DNA of 64,000 nt from Acetobacteraceae bacterium H6797 (GTDB lineage Bacteria > Pseudomonadota > Alphaproteobacteria > Acetobacterales > Acetobacteraceae), in the NCBI GenBank assembly GCA_015223225.1, contig JADFCQ010000003.1, forward strand, positions 434,001 through 498,000. Direction: 5' to 3'. The translations under genes were made by a program, and so were the position numbers. Positions 1 to 8,818 of the stretch are shown in pieces (position 1 is the first letter of the stretch; each line of letters opens with the position of its first letter). The notes under the pieces are model-generated. The model worked only from the letters and a program-made list of their open reading frames with translations, searched no databases and had not been told where the DNA came from.

Positions 1-69
1 CCTGGCCTTGCCTGGCTGCGCGCGACGATCGCGCGGATCGTCGCGGCCATGCCGGTTATCGAGGCCTAA
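1..69 (+). CDS. C-terminal fragment of a truncated gene
   Basis: The first 22 codons form an open frame ending in TAA, cut by the left edge. The tail (WLRATIARIVAAMPVIEA) is compatible with the last helix of a LysR-type regulator, but too little remains to assign a family. It converges on the amidase gene, which ends 9 bp away on the opposite strand. Confidence 0.4.
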   Translation, partial: PGLAWLRATIARIVAAMPVIEA

Positions 70-78
70 GCCTGCCTC

Positions 79-1590
79 TCAGCTTTCGAGCGCGGTGGGC
101 AGGCGGCGCGGGCCGGGCCCGTCCAGCAGCGGCTCCAGCGCCATGCCGAGGCGCAGCAGCATCGCCTCGTCATAGTGCTTGGCCATGAACTGCACACTCG
201 TCGGCAGGCCCTGGGCGTTGAAGCCGCTGCGCAGCGCGAGGGCCGGGTGGCCTGTGATGCTCGCGGGCACCATCGCATTCTCCAGCATGAAGGCCGCGAC
301 CTCGGCCGGCGGATCGAACCGCCCGGCGACGTGGAAGGTGCCGGGGAGGAAGAGCGCATCCATGCCGCGCAGGAAGGCTTCCATCTCCGCCGAGAGTTCC
401 GCCGCCTGCTTCACCGCGCGGGCATAGTCGAGCACGTTGGTGCTGGTGGCGCGCGGGAGCCTGTCGCGAATGCCCTGGCCGACGCGGCTCGGATCCGGCG
501 AGATCAGGTCGATATTGGAGATGTAGAATTCCACGCCGCCGATCACGCCCGCGACCTTGCCGTAGGTGGCGAGGGATTGCGGCAGGTTGACGGGGACGAG
601 CATGGCCCCCTGATCGCGCAGCGCGGCCTCGCAGCGCTCGAGCCCGGCCGCGACATCGGGCGAGATCTTGACCCATTCGGCGCCGTCGCGCCGCACCACG
701 CCGATGCGAAGGCCGGCGAGGCTCCTCGGTGCCTCCGGGTTGAAGGCGAAGGGCGGCACTTCGGCCGACATCGGGTCCCGCTGGTCGAAGCCCGACATGG
801 CCTGGAGCGCGAGGCCGCAATCGGCGACATGCCAAGCGATGGGCCCGACCGTGTCGCGCGACCAGGTATTCTCCAGCGCGCCATAGCGGCTGATGCGGCC
901 ATAGGTGGGCTTCAGCCCCTGCCCACCGCAGGCCGCGGCCGGCAGGCGGACGGAACCGCCCGTGTCGGAACCCACGCCGATCAGCACCGTGCGCCCGCCC
1001 ACGCCCGCGCCGGGCCCGGTGGAGGAACCGCCGGCGAAACGCGCCAGGTCCCACGGGTTGCGGGCGAGGGGGTGCGGCAGGTCACCATAGAGCTTGACAG
1101 TGCCAGTCGCGAACTCGCCCGTGTCCATTTTGCCGAGCAGTACAGCGCCCGCGTTCTGCATCCGCTCGACGGCGGCAGAGCGCACGCCGGCATAGCGGCT
1201 GAGGTCGACGCGCGAATTATTGGTGGTCGGGATGTCGCCGGTGAAGAACAGATCCTTCACGCCGAAGGGGATGCCATGCATCGGGCCGCGATCCTGCCCG
1301 GCGAGCAATTCGCGCTCCGCCTGCTTCGCCGCCGCCCGAGCCTCGGGGGCCGCCACATGGATGAAGCTGCCCAGCCGCGCATCGACCTTCTCGATCCGGG
1401 CGAGATAGGCCTCGGTCAGTTCGACGGGGCTGATCTGACGGGCGCGCATCAGGCGCCCGGCTTCGGTCGCGGAAAGCTGCGTCAGATCCTGGGAGGAGGG
1501 GCGGGGCTGCGCGCGCGCCGCACCGGCGGCGAGGGCAAGCGAAGCGCCGCCGGCAAGGAGATGCCTGCGCGTCAGGGCATGGCCGGACAT
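79..1590 (-). CDS. Amidase-signature hydrolase with Tat signal
   Basis: 503-residue amidase-signature enzyme that should hydrolyse a carboxylic amide in the periplasm. Residues 1-27 form a twin-arginine signal (TRRHLLAGG, then a hydrophobic stretch ending ARA). The Ser-cisSer-Lys triad is visible: Lys112 in HGIPFGVKD, cis-Ser189 in GGSS and nucleophile Ser213 in GSDTGGSVR. The 24-residue spacing between the serines matches fatty-acid amide hydrolase. The usual SGGSAAAVA stretch is replaced by STGPGAGVG, so the substrate pocket may be unusual. It is transcribed away from the enoyl-CoA hydratase gene across a shared 246-bp promoter region, which suggests it supplies an acid to that pathway. The substrate is unknown. 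Confidence 0.85.
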   Translation of the reverse strand: MSGHALTRRHLLAGGASLALAAGAARAQPRPSSQDLTQLSATEAGRLMRARQISPVELTEAYLARIEKVDARLGSFIHVAAPEARAAAKQAERELLAGQDRGPMHGIPFGVKDLFFTGDIPTTNNSRVDLSRYAGVRSAAVERMQNAGAVLLGKMDTGEFATGTVKLYGDLPHPLARNPWDLARFAGGSSTGPGAGVGGRTVLIGVGSDTGGSVRLPAAACGGQGLKPTYGRISRYGALENTWSRDTVGPIAWHVADCGLALQAMSGFDQRDPMSAEVPPFAFNPEAPRSLAGLRIGVVRRDGAEWVKISPDVAAGLERCEAALRDQGAMLVPVNLPQSLATYGKVAGVIGGVEFYISNIDLISPDPSRVGQGIRDRLPRATSTNVLDYARAVKQAAELSAEMEAFLRGMDALFLPGTFHVAGRFDPPAEVAAFMLENAMVPASITGHPALALRSGFNAQGLPTSVQFMAKHYDEAMLLRLGMALEPLLDGPGPRRLPTALES

Positions 1591-1836
1591 GGGAGAAGTT
1601 CCTGTTATTTTGGTGAAGCCTGGAGGGAGACCGCCATGCCCGAGGGAAGGGGCGGAAACCAGCGCGCGATAATGGCGAGGCGCAATTCCCCGTCAAATCG
1701 ATAGGATGCATCTGGATCATGCACCGTATCTATCCTGGGCGCCTCTAGGCGTTGATTGACGGGGCGGCGCGCCTGGTGGCACATATTCAATACCAGTTAT
1801 TGTTCATCAATATAACTCGCGCCCCGTAGGAGCTTC
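1591..1836. promoter_or_regulatory. Divergent promoter region with inverted repeat
   Basis: Intergenic region between the divergent amidase and enoyl-CoA hydratase genes. Its right half is AT-rich. An inverted repeat AGTTAT-N11-ATAACT spans 1795-1817, just ahead of the hydratase ribosome site (GTAGGAG). It is a candidate operator for the nearby IclR regulator. That link is inference. Confidence 0.4.
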
Positions 1837-2613
1837 ATGTCCGACATCATCCTCGACTGGCTCGAACCCCGCCTCGCGCGCGTGACGATCAACCGCCCGG
1901 CACGGCGCAATGCGCTCGATGGCCAGGCCTGGGCGGATCTCGAGCGGAACTTCCGCGCCCTGGCGGCCGAGCCGGGGCTGCGCGGCGTGATCCTGACCGG
2001 GGCCGGCGGGGCCTTCTGCGCCGGGGATGATATCGGCGCCTTCGCCGCGACGCGGGACGATCCGGCGGCGCGGAAAATCTACTGGGACCATATCATGGCC
2101 TGCTACGAGGCCGTCTCGGCCATGATGGTGCCGGTGATCGCGGCCATCAGCGGGCCCTGTGTGGGCGGCGGCTGCACGCTGGCGCTGCGCTGCGATTTCC
2201 GCGTCGCCGACGAGACGGCGCGTTTCGCCGTGCCGCCGGCCAAGCTCGGCCTGGTCTATCCCGCCGAGAGCACGCAGCTCCTCATCGCCGCGGCCGGCGT
2301 CACCACGGCGCGCCGCATGCTCTATAGCGGCGCCTTCATCGGCGCGGCGGAAGCGGCGGCCTGCGGCCTCGTCTCGGCCATCGGCCCGGATGCGGTGGCC
2401 GCGGCGCGGGATTTCGTCGCGCCCATGCTCGATGCCGCGCCGCTCTCCGTCGCCGCCGCCAAGCTCACCTGCGACGCCGCCATGTTGGGGCGCGTTGCTG
2501 CCGTGGCGGAGGAGGTGGAGGCGCTTGCAGCCCTCGCCGATGCCAGCGAGGATTACCGGGAGGGCACTCGCGCCTTCGCCGAGAAGCGGAAGCCGGTTTT
2601 CCAGGGCCGCTGA
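1837..2613 (+). CDS. Enoyl-CoA hydratase/isomerase (crotonase) family
   Basis: 258 residues, normal crotonase length. It should act in the cytoplasm on an acyl-CoA thioester. The first oxyanion segment is seen in GAGGAFCAGDDIGAF (about residues 56-70) and the second in GPCVGGGCTLALRCD (about 106-120). The usual second acidic position (PE-x-x-LG) reads PPAKLGLVYPAES, so hydratase chemistry is not certain; isomerase, hydrolase or lyase activity is possible. The start has a good AGGAG site. It is followed after 62 bp by the IclR gene on the same strand. Confidence 0.85.
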   Translation: MSDIILDWLEPRLARVTINRPARRNALDGQAWADLERNFRALAAEPGLRGVILTGAGGAFCAGDDIGAFAATRDDPAARKIYWDHIMACYEAVSAMMVPVIAAISGPCVGGGCTLALRCDFRVADETARFAVPPAKLGLVYPAESTQLLIAAAGVTTARRMLYSGAFIGAAEAAACGLVSAIGPDAVAAARDFVAPMLDAAPLSVAAAKLTCDAAMLGRVAAVAEEVEALAALADASEDYREGTRAFAEKRKPVFQGR

Positions 2614-2675
2614 GGGCGGGGTGGAGGTTGAGCCCGATCCGGCCTAACAGAGCGGTGGCGCAGTCAGGCAGGCAG

Positions 2676-3467
2676 ATGCAGGAACAACCCCAGGACCCGA
2701 AATCTCCCTCGGCGGATATCGACGAACGCCTCTTCGTTAATGCGATCGAGCGCGCCATGGTCGTGCTCGAACTCTTCGAGAATGCGCGGCAGGAACTCTC
2801 GCTCACCGACATCATGGCCCGCGCCTCGATCGGGCGCAGCGCGGTGCAGCGTTTCGTCTATACGCTGCATCACCTCGGCTATCTGGCGCGCAACCCCGAC
2901 AACAAGCGCTATTCGCTGGGGCCGAAGGTGCTCGGCCTCTATCGCGGCTATCTCGGTGGCCGCTCCGTCCTGCAACGCGCGCAGCATGCGCTGCTGGACC
3001 TCAACCGCCGCACCGGCGAATGCGTCTCCTGGGCCGAGTTGCTCGAGACGGAGATCGTGATCGTCGAGAATATGCCGAGCCCGCATCTGACGGCGGTGAC
3101 GCTGATGCCGGGGATGCGCTTCGAGGCCATTTCGGCCTCCTCGGGCCAGGTCATGCTGGCGCATGCGCCGGAAGAGGCCATGGCCCGCGCCTTCGCCGCC
3201 GCCAGCACGACCGCCCGCGCCCGCGCGGCCTCGCCCGACTTCGCCAGTTTCCGCGCCCTACTCGCCCAGGTGCGGGGGCAGGGCTATTCGATGACGACCA
3301 AGGCTTTCGACCAGGATAGCCTCTCCATTTCCGCCCCCGTGCTGGACCCGCAGGGGCGGCCGGTGGGTGCCGTCAATCTCTCCGCCCTGGCAAGCCGCTT
3401 CAGCCGCGAAGAGGCCCTGCAAACGCTGGTGCCGGCCGTCATCGCCGCCGCCCGAGCCTGCCGCTAG
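2676..3467 (+). CDS. IclR-family transcriptional regulator
   Basis: 263 residues with the IclR layout. The N-terminal winged helix-turn-helix lies at about residues 20-90 (LSLTDIMARASIGRSAVQRFVYTL, then the wing NKRYSLGPKVLGL). The C-terminal effector domain follows, ending in PVGAVNLSALASRFSREEALQTLVPAVIAAARA. An in-frame TTG lies 48 bp upstream; the ATG at 2676 is preferred because the family fold begins shortly after it. Its position between two crotonase genes makes it the likely local regulator, sensing an aromatic or short carboxylic acid. The effector cannot be read from sequence. Confidence 0.85.
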   Translation: MQEQPQDPKSPSADIDERLFVNAIERAMVVLELFENARQELSLTDIMARASIGRSAVQRFVYTLHHLGYLARNPDNKRYSLGPKVLGLYRGYLGGRSVLQRAQHALLDLNRRTGECVSWAELLETEIVIVENMPSPHLTAVTLMPGMRFEAISASSGQVMLAHAPEEAMARAFAAASTTARARAASPDFASFRALLAQVRGQGYSMTTKAFDQDSLSISAPVLDPQGRPVGAVNLSALASRFSREEALQTLVPAVIAAARACR

Positions 3468-3547
3468 GCGGGACTGCCGCCTCGGGGCCACCCGAAAATC
3501 GTTTTGATGCCCCGCGATGATCGTTGACGGCCGGGCGCGGCGGCGGC

Positions 3548-3589
3548 ACGATATAAAAACAATACTAAATATCGATAGACGATATAAAG
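3548..3589. promoter_or_regulatory. Direct repeats ahead of second crotonase operon
   Basis: Two copies of ACGATATAAA start at 3548 and 3579, 31 bp (three helical turns) apart. The second overlaps an inverted repeat TATCG-N5-CGATA at 3570-3584. They end 8 bp before the start codon of the next gene. This AT-rich island in GC-rich DNA is a plausible operator for the adjacent IclR protein. Confidence 0.4.
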
Positions 3590-3597
3590 GGAAGCTC

Positions 3598-4389
3598 ATG
3601 ACCGCCCCCTTCATCCTTCGCGAGCAGCAAGGCGCCGTCGCGATCCTCACGCTCAACCGCCCCGAGGTGCTCAACGCCTGGCACGCGCCGATGCGCTCGC
3701 TGCTGGTCGAGCTGCTCGATGCCGCCGAGGCGGATGAGACGGTGCGCGCCATCGTGCTCACCGGCGCCGGCGAACGCGCCTTCGGTGCCGGACAGGATCT
3801 CAACGAGACCAAGACCTTCGACCCCGACCGCGCCGAGCTCTGGATCGGCGAATGGGAGCGGCTCTATGACCGCATCCGCTCGCTCTCCAAGCCCCTGGTC
3901 GTCGCGCTGAACGGTACGGCGGCGGGCTCGGCCTTCCAGGTCGCGCTGCTGGGCGATATCCGCATCGGCCATGCGGGCGTGACGATGGGCCAGCCGGAGA
4001 TCAATTCCGGCATCGCCAGCACGACCGGCCCCTGGATCATGCGCGAGATGATCGGCCTGGCCCGCACCATCGACCTGACGCTGACCGGGCGGATGATGGA
4101 TGCCGCCGAGGCCCAGTCGATCGGGCTGATCAACCGCATCGTGCCGCCCGCCGAGGTGCTGCCCGCGGCGCTGGCCCTCGCGGCCGAACTCGCCGCCAAG
4201 CCACCCGTCGCGATGCGCCTGAACAAGGCGCGCTTCCGCGAAGTGACGGAGGCCGGTTTCCGCGACTGCCTCGCCGCCGGCGTGCGCAATCAGCGCGAGG
4301 CCTATGGCACGGGCGAGCCGGCGCGGATGATGGAGCTCTTCCTCGCCGAGCGCGCCCGCCGCAAGGCCGCCAAGGATGCCGCCGCGTGA
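3598..4389 (+). CDS. Enoyl-CoA hydratase/isomerase family
   Basis: 263 residues. Start chosen at the ATG after AAAGGGA; an in-frame ATG 81 bp upstream lacks a ribosome site and would add an arginine-rich tail. Crotonase features: AGERAFGAGQDLNET (about residues 60-74), then GTAAGSAFQVALLGDIRIGHAG and MGQPEINSG, where the Glu is at a catalytic position. It should hydrate or isomerise an unsaturated acyl-CoA in the cytoplasm. Its stop overlaps the next start by 4 bp, so it is translationally coupled to the aldehyde dehydrogenase, implying consecutive steps in one pathway. Confidence 0.87.
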   Translation: MTAPFILREQQGAVAILTLNRPEVLNAWHAPMRSLLVELLDAAEADETVRAIVLTGAGERAFGAGQDLNETKTFDPDRAELWIGEWERLYDRIRSLSKPLVVALNGTAAGSAFQVALLGDIRIGHAGVTMGQPEINSGIASTTGPWIMREMIGLARTIDLTLTGRMMDAAEAQSIGLINRIVPPAEVLPAALALAAELAAKPPVAMRLNKARFREVTEAGFRDCLAAGVRNQREAYGTGEPARMMELFLAERARRKAAKDAAA

Positions 4390-5909
4390 GTGCCGCCCTC
4401 ATGGCCTCCTGCAGGGATGAGGCCGTCGCGCTGCTCGGGCGGCTCGGCGTTCCCGCCGCTGCCATCACGGGCGGCAGCCTGCCCGCGCGCTCGCCCATCA
4501 CGGGCGAGAGCCTGGCGCAGGTCGTGGAAACCAGCCCCGCCGAGGCCGCGGCCGCCATTGCCCGTGCGCATGAGGCCTGGCGCCTCTGGCGCGAGGTGCC
4601 GGGCCCCCGCCGTGGCGAGCTGATCCGCCTGCTGGGCGAGGAGCTGCGCGCGGCCAAGGCCGATCTCGGCCTCCTCGTCACGCTCGAGGCCGGCAAGATC
4701 CTCTCCGAGGGCCTGGGCGAAGTGCAGGAGATGATCGACATCTGCGACTTCGCCACCGGCCTCTCGCGCCAGCTCTACGGCCTGACCATCGCCACCGAGC
4801 GCGCCGAGCACCGGATGATGGAGACCTGGCACCCCGCCGGCGTCGTCGGTGTCATCACCGCCTTCAATTTTCCCGTCGCGGTCTGGGCCTGGAACGCCGC
4901 GCTCGCGCTGGTCTGCGGCGATGCCGTGGTCTGGAAGCCCTCGGAGAAGACGCCGCTCACCGCGCTCGCCGTGCAGGCGCTTTTCGGCCGCGCGGCGGTG
5001 CGTTTCGGCGACCTGCCCGAGGGGCTCTGCCCGCTGCTGCTCGGCGGCCGCGTGCTCGGCGAGATGCTGGTGGACAGCCCGCTCGTGCCCGTTCTCTCGG
5101 CCACCGGCTCGACCGCGATGGGCCGCGCCGTGGCGCCGCGCGTGGCCGAGCGTTTCGGCCGCTCCATTCTCGAACTCGGCGGCAATAACGCGGCCATCGT
5201 AGCGCCTTCGGCCGATCTCGACATCGTTCTCCGCGCCGTCGCCTTCGCAGCCATGGGCACGGCGGGCCAGCGCTGCACCACGTTGCGGCGCCTGATCGTG
5301 CATGAAAGCGTCGCCGATGCACTGCTGCCCGCGCTCAAGCGCGCCTATGCTTCCGTCTCGATCGGCGATCCGCGCGAGGCGAGCACGCTGATCGGCCCGC
5401 TGATCGACCCGGCGGCGGGGGCGGCGATGGATCGCGCGCTCGAGGCCGCCCGCGCCGAGGGTGGTGTCGTGACGGGCGGCGAGGCCGTCGAAGGCCCGGG
5501 CGGCATCTATCGCCGCCCCGCCATCGCCGAAATGCCGACGCAGAGCGAAATCGTTCGGCACGAGACCTTCGCGCCCATTCTCTACGTGCTGCGCTATCGC
5601 ACGGTCGAGGAAGCCATTGCGCTGCATAACGATGTGCCGCAGGGCCTTTCCTCTTCCATTTTCACCAATGATCTGCGCGAGGCGGAGCGTTTCCTCTCCG
5701 CCAGCGGCTCGGATTGCGGCATCGCCAATGTGAATATCGGGCCCTCGGGCGCCGAGATCGGCGGCGCTTTCGGCGGCGAGAAGGAGACGGGCGGCGGGCG
5801 CGAAAGCGGCTCCGATGCCTGGAAGGCCTATATGCGCCGCGCTACGAACACCATCAATTACGGCCGGCGCCTGCCGCTGGCGCAGGGGGTGTCCTTCGAT
5901 GTCGGCTGA
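4386..5909 (+). CDS. ALDH7-type aldehyde dehydrogenase
   Basis: 507-residue NAD(P)-dependent aldehyde dehydrogenase, GTG start. Conserved residues: Asn161 in AFNFP, Lys184 in VWKPSEKTP, general base Glu263 in LELGGNNA and nucleophile Cys297 in GQRCTTLRR. The LELGGNN and GQRCTT variants are typical of the antiquitin group (aminoadipate or piperideine-6-carboxylate semialdehyde dehydrogenases), so the substrate is probably a semialdehyde of a dicarboxylate or amino acid. It overlaps the preceding crotonase by 4 bp and the following CoA ligase by 11 bp. The order suggests ring or chain cleavage to a semialdehyde, oxidation, then CoA chemistry. The exact substrate is unknown. Confidence 0.87.
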   Translation: MSAALMASCRDEAVALLGRLGVPAAAITGGSLPARSPITGESLAQVVETSPAEAAAAIARAHEAWRLWREVPGPRRGELIRLLGEELRAAKADLGLLVTLEAGKILSEGLGEVQEMIDICDFATGLSRQLYGLTIATERAEHRMMETWHPAGVVGVITAFNFPVAVWAWNAALALVCGDAVVWKPSEKTPLTALAVQALFGRAAVRFGDLPEGLCPLLLGGRVLGEMLVDSPLVPVLSATGSTAMGRAVAPRVAERFGRSILELGGNNAAIVAPSADLDIVLRAVAFAAMGTAGQRCTTLRRLIVHESVADALLPALKRAYASVSIGDPREASTLIGPLIDPAAGAAMDRALEAARAEGGVVTGGEAVEGPGGIYRRPAIAEMPTQSEIVRHETFAPILYVLRYRTVEEAIALHNDVPQGLSSSIFTNDLREAERFLSASGSDCGIANVNIGPSGAEIGGAFGGEKETGGGRESGSDAWKAYMRRATNTINYGRRLPLAQGVSFDVG

Positions 5910-7485
5910 TACCATGCCATCGGTCGCCATGCCGCCGGTGCCGGATACCACGCTGCGTACGGCGATGGATGCCCAGGCGCTGAGCGATCCTGACCGCATC
6001 TACTGCAGTTTCGGCGAAAAGGTCTGGCGTTTCGGCGCGCTGAACGAGGCGGTGAACCGCGTCGCCAACGGGCTGCTGGCCATGGGGCTGAAGCCGGGCG
6101 ACCGCGTGGCGCTGATGCTGCCGAGCCATCCGGACCACATCATCAGCATCTTCGCGCTGGCCAAGGTCGGCCTCGTGCGGGTGCCGATCAATGTGAGCCT
6201 GGTAGGCCCCTCGCTGGCCTATCCTTTCGAGACTTTCGCCGTCGATGCGCTCATCGCCGATGCCGATTATGCCGAGGCGCTGGCGCCGGTGCTGGCGGCG
6301 CGGCCGCTGAAGGCGCTGGTCTGGCGCGGCGGCGAGGCGGATGGTTTCGCGGGGCTGCTGGCCCATCACGATGCGGCCCCGCCGCCGGTGGCGCCGGGGC
6401 CGGACGATATCATCGCCATCACGCCCAGCTCGGGCACCACGGGTGCGCCCAAGGGCGTGCTGAAATCCGACCGCACGCTGCGGGCCGGGCCCATGGCGAT
6501 CCTGCGCCTGACCGAGGCGCAGCCGGGCGAGACGCTGCTCTTCTGGGAAGCGATGCATCACGGTGCGGGCGTCGCGGTGCTGATCGCCGCCGTGCTCGGC
6601 AAGCTGCAACTCGGCATGGTGGAGCGCTTCTCCGCCTCGCGCTTCTGGCAGCAGGCGAAGCAGCATGGCGCGGCGCGGGTGCATTACCTTGGCAGCGTTC
6701 TGCCCATGGTGCTGAAGCAGCCCGAGGGGCCTGACGATCGCAGCCATGGCGTGAGCATCGCCTGGGGCGGCGGTTGCCCTGCCGAGCTGTGGCGCCCGGT
6801 GGAAGAGCGTTTCGGCGTGACGATGCGCGAAGGCTATGGGCTTTCCGAGCTCATCACCTTCTGCACCGTGAACCTCACCGGGAAGGTCGGCGCCATCGGC
6901 CGCCCGCTTTCCTGGTACGAGGCCATGGTCGCCGATGCCGAGGGCCGTCCGCTGCCGCCGGGCGAGGTCGGCGAGCTTTGCTTCCGCGCGCGTGACCCGG
7001 CGCTCGGCTTCCTCGGCTATTTCCGCAATCCCAAGGCGAATGAGGAGGCGATGCGCGACGGCTGGTTCCGCACCGGCGACCTGGCGCGCCGGGACGAGGA
7101 GGGCGACTTCTTCTTCGCTGGCCGCGCGAAGGATTCCATCCGCCGTCGCGGCATCAATATCTCGGCCTGGGAGGTGGAGCGCGTGCTGCTCGATCATCCT
7201 TCGATCGAGGAAGTGGCGCTGATCGGCGTGCCGAGCGCGCTCGGCGAAGATGAGATCAAGATCTTCGTCCGTCGCGCGGCCGGCACGGCTCTGGCGCCCG
7301 AGGAACTGCTGCGCTGGTGCGCGCCGCGGCTTCCCTATTTCCAACTGCCACGCTTCGTCGATTTCGTGGAGGATTTTCCCCGCACGCCGACGCAGCGCAT
7401 CCGTAAGATGGAATTGTCGCGAGAGACTTTTGGCTGCTGGGATCTGGAAACTTCGGGCCTGGTGCTCGACCGCAAGCGCGCCTGA
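5899..7485 (+). CDS. AMP-dependent acyl-CoA synthetase (ANL superfamily)
   Basis: 528 residues from ATG 5899, which overlaps the dehydrogenase end and follows a GGGGG ribosome site. It activates a carboxylic acid to its CoA ester through an acyl-adenylate. The phosphate loop ITPSSGTTGAPKG (about residues 174-186) and the hinge GWFRTGDLARRDEEGDFFFAGRAKDSIRRRGINIS are clear. The C-terminal catalytic lysine lies in TPTQRIRKMEL. AMP-ligases of this kind (crotonobetaine, cyclohexanecarboxylate and related acids) often sit with crotonases. With the upstream genes it forms a three-gene overlapping operon. Confidence 0.87.
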   Translation: MSADTMPSVAMPPVPDTTLRTAMDAQALSDPDRIYCSFGEKVWRFGALNEAVNRVANGLLAMGLKPGDRVALMLPSHPDHIISIFALAKVGLVRVPINVSLVGPSLAYPFETFAVDALIADADYAEALAPVLAARPLKALVWRGGEADGFAGLLAHHDAAPPPVAPGPDDIIAITPSSGTTGAPKGVLKSDRTLRAGPMAILRLTEAQPGETLLFWEAMHHGAGVAVLIAAVLGKLQLGMVERFSASRFWQQAKQHGAARVHYLGSVLPMVLKQPEGPDDRSHGVSIAWGGGCPAELWRPVEERFGVTMREGYGLSELITFCTVNLTGKVGAIGRPLSWYEAMVADAEGRPLPPGEVGELCFRARDPALGFLGYFRNPKANEEAMRDGWFRTGDLARRDEEGDFFFAGRAKDSIRRRGINISAWEVERVLLDHPSIEEVALIGVPSALGEDEIKIFVRRAAGTALAPEELLRWCAPRLPYFQLPRFVDFVEDFPRTPTQRIRKMELSRETFGCWDLETSGLVLDRKRA

Positions 7486-7631
7486 GGGCGCTTATCGAAC
7501 CCCGTGGCGGGCCGGCAGGGGGCTCGCCAATCATCAGAGGCGGCATAAGCCGCCCGGATTTCGGGACTGCAAGGGAATGCCGGCACGTGGCGCGTGCCAG
7601 ACTTGGCTTCACGAGAGATGAGAGAAAATAG

Positions 7632-8627
7632 ATGGGATTTCCGAAACAGGGCCTCGGCCGGCGTGGTTTCATCGCCCTCGGCGCCGGCCTGGGTGCGAGC
7701 CTCGGCCTGACGGCCGGCGGCGCGATGGCGCAGAGCTTTCCGAGCCAGCCGATCAAGCTCGTCGTGCCCTTCTCTCCCGGCGGGGCCGTGGATATCGTCG
7801 GGCGGCTGGTCGGCCAGGGCATGGGCTCGCGGCTCGGCCAGTCGGTCGTGGTGGAGAACCGGACCGGCGCTTCGGGTGCGATCGGCGCGCAGACCGTCGC
7901 GCGCTCGCCCGCCGATGGCTATACGCTGATGATGGCGCCGCTCACCAGCTTCGCCATGCTCGCCGGCCTGCCGGGCAATAATCTCAACGTCAATTTCGAG
8001 ACCGACTTCGCCCCCGTGGGCATTATCGGCGCGGTGCCCATCGTCGTCGTCGTGAATGGCAAGCTCGGGGTCAATTCCCTCGCTGAGCTGATCGCGCTGG
8101 CGCGTTCCAAGCCGGGCGAGCTGAATTACGCTTCTTCGGGGAATGGCTCCACCGAGCATCTGGCCGCCGAGCTTTTCTCGATGCAGACCGGCGCGAAAAT
8201 GATGCACGTGCCTTATCGCGGCGGCGCGCCCGCCATGGCCGATCTCATGGCGGGGCAGGTGGATCTGATGTTCGCGACGCTGCCGAACGCGATGCAGAAC
8301 GGCGCTGGCCTGCGCATCCTTGCCATTGCCACGCGCGAGCGCAGCCCGGCCGCGCCTTCCGTGCCGACCTCGGCCGAAGCAGGGCTACCGGATTTCGAGG
8401 TCTCCTCGATCTATGGCCTGCTGGCGCCGACCAATACCAGCGCGGTCGTGGTGGGCAAGCTGGAGGCGGCGATGATGGCGGCGGTGGAATCCCCCGATAT
8501 CGGGCAGCGTCTGATGCAGCAGGGCATCATGGTGAAGCCGGTCTCCGCGAAGCAGACGGGCGATATCATGCGGGAGGAATTGCATCGCTGGGCGAAGGTG
8601 ATCGCGACGGGGAAGATCACGTTGTGA
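7632..8627 (+). CDS. Bug/TctC-type solute-binding protein
   Basis: 331 residues. An N-terminal Tat-like signal (GRRGFIALGAGLGASLGL, cleavage after AMA) is followed by the hallmark opening of tripartite tricarboxylate transporter receptors: FPSQPIKLVVPFSPGGAVDIVGR. ENRTGASGAIGAQTVARSPADGYTLM and YRGGAPAMADLMAGQVDLMF are further family motifs. It binds a carboxylate in the periplasm. No membrane partner is adjacent, as is usual for orphan Bug receptors. Placed 146 bp after the CoA ligase, it probably captures the acid that the cluster degrades. Confidence 0.9.
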   Translation: MGFPKQGLGRRGFIALGAGLGASLGLTAGGAMAQSFPSQPIKLVVPFSPGGAVDIVGRLVGQGMGSRLGQSVVVENRTGASGAIGAQTVARSPADGYTLMMAPLTSFAMLAGLPGNNLNVNFETDFAPVGIIGAVPIVVVVNGKLGVNSLAELIALARSKPGELNYASSGNGSTEHLAAELFSMQTGAKMMHVPYRGGAPAMADLMAGQVDLMFATLPNAMQNGAGLRILAIATRERSPAAPSVPTSAEAGLPDFEVSSIYGLLAPTNTSAVVVGKLEAAMMAAVESPDIGQRLMQQGIMVKPVSAKQTGDIMREELHRWAKVIATGKITL

Positions 8628-8638
8628 TGGCGCAGGCG

Positions 8639-8664
8639 GCCTGCTTCGCTGTGCCGAAGCAGGC
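8639..8664 (+). terminator. Terminator-like hairpin after Bug gene
   Basis: A perfect 10-bp stem GCCTGCTTCG/CGAAGCAGGC with a 6-nt loop starts 12 bp after the stop codon. There is no U tract, so it may act as an mRNA 3' stabiliser or a rho-assisted stop rather than a classical terminator. Confidence 0.5.
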
Positions 8665-8753
8665 TGTCGCGAATCTTCCCTGCCTGTCTGGCATTGAGAA
8701 TTTCCCGGCGCGCAGCGAAGCACCTTGGTAGCAGCCAGCGATTACGTACTAAC

Positions 8754-8785
8754 GGCATCTTCCCAACCCGCGCGGGGAAGATGCC
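8754..8785 (-). terminator. Terminator-like hairpin for DUF6481 gene
   Basis: A perfect 11-bp stem GGCATCTTCCC/GGGAAGATGCC with a 10-nt loop lies 34 bp beyond the stop codon of the minus-strand DUF6481 gene. It is convergent with the hairpin after the Bug gene. No U tract is seen. Confidence 0.45.
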
Positions 8786-8818
8786 GAGCCGAATTTCGTA
8801 GGCAGGAACGCGACCTGA

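Noticed and set aside
175..1704. 509-codon plus-strand frame opposite the amidase
   Set aside because: His/Gly/Arg-rich shadow of a real GC-rich gene with clear amidase motifs on the other strand.
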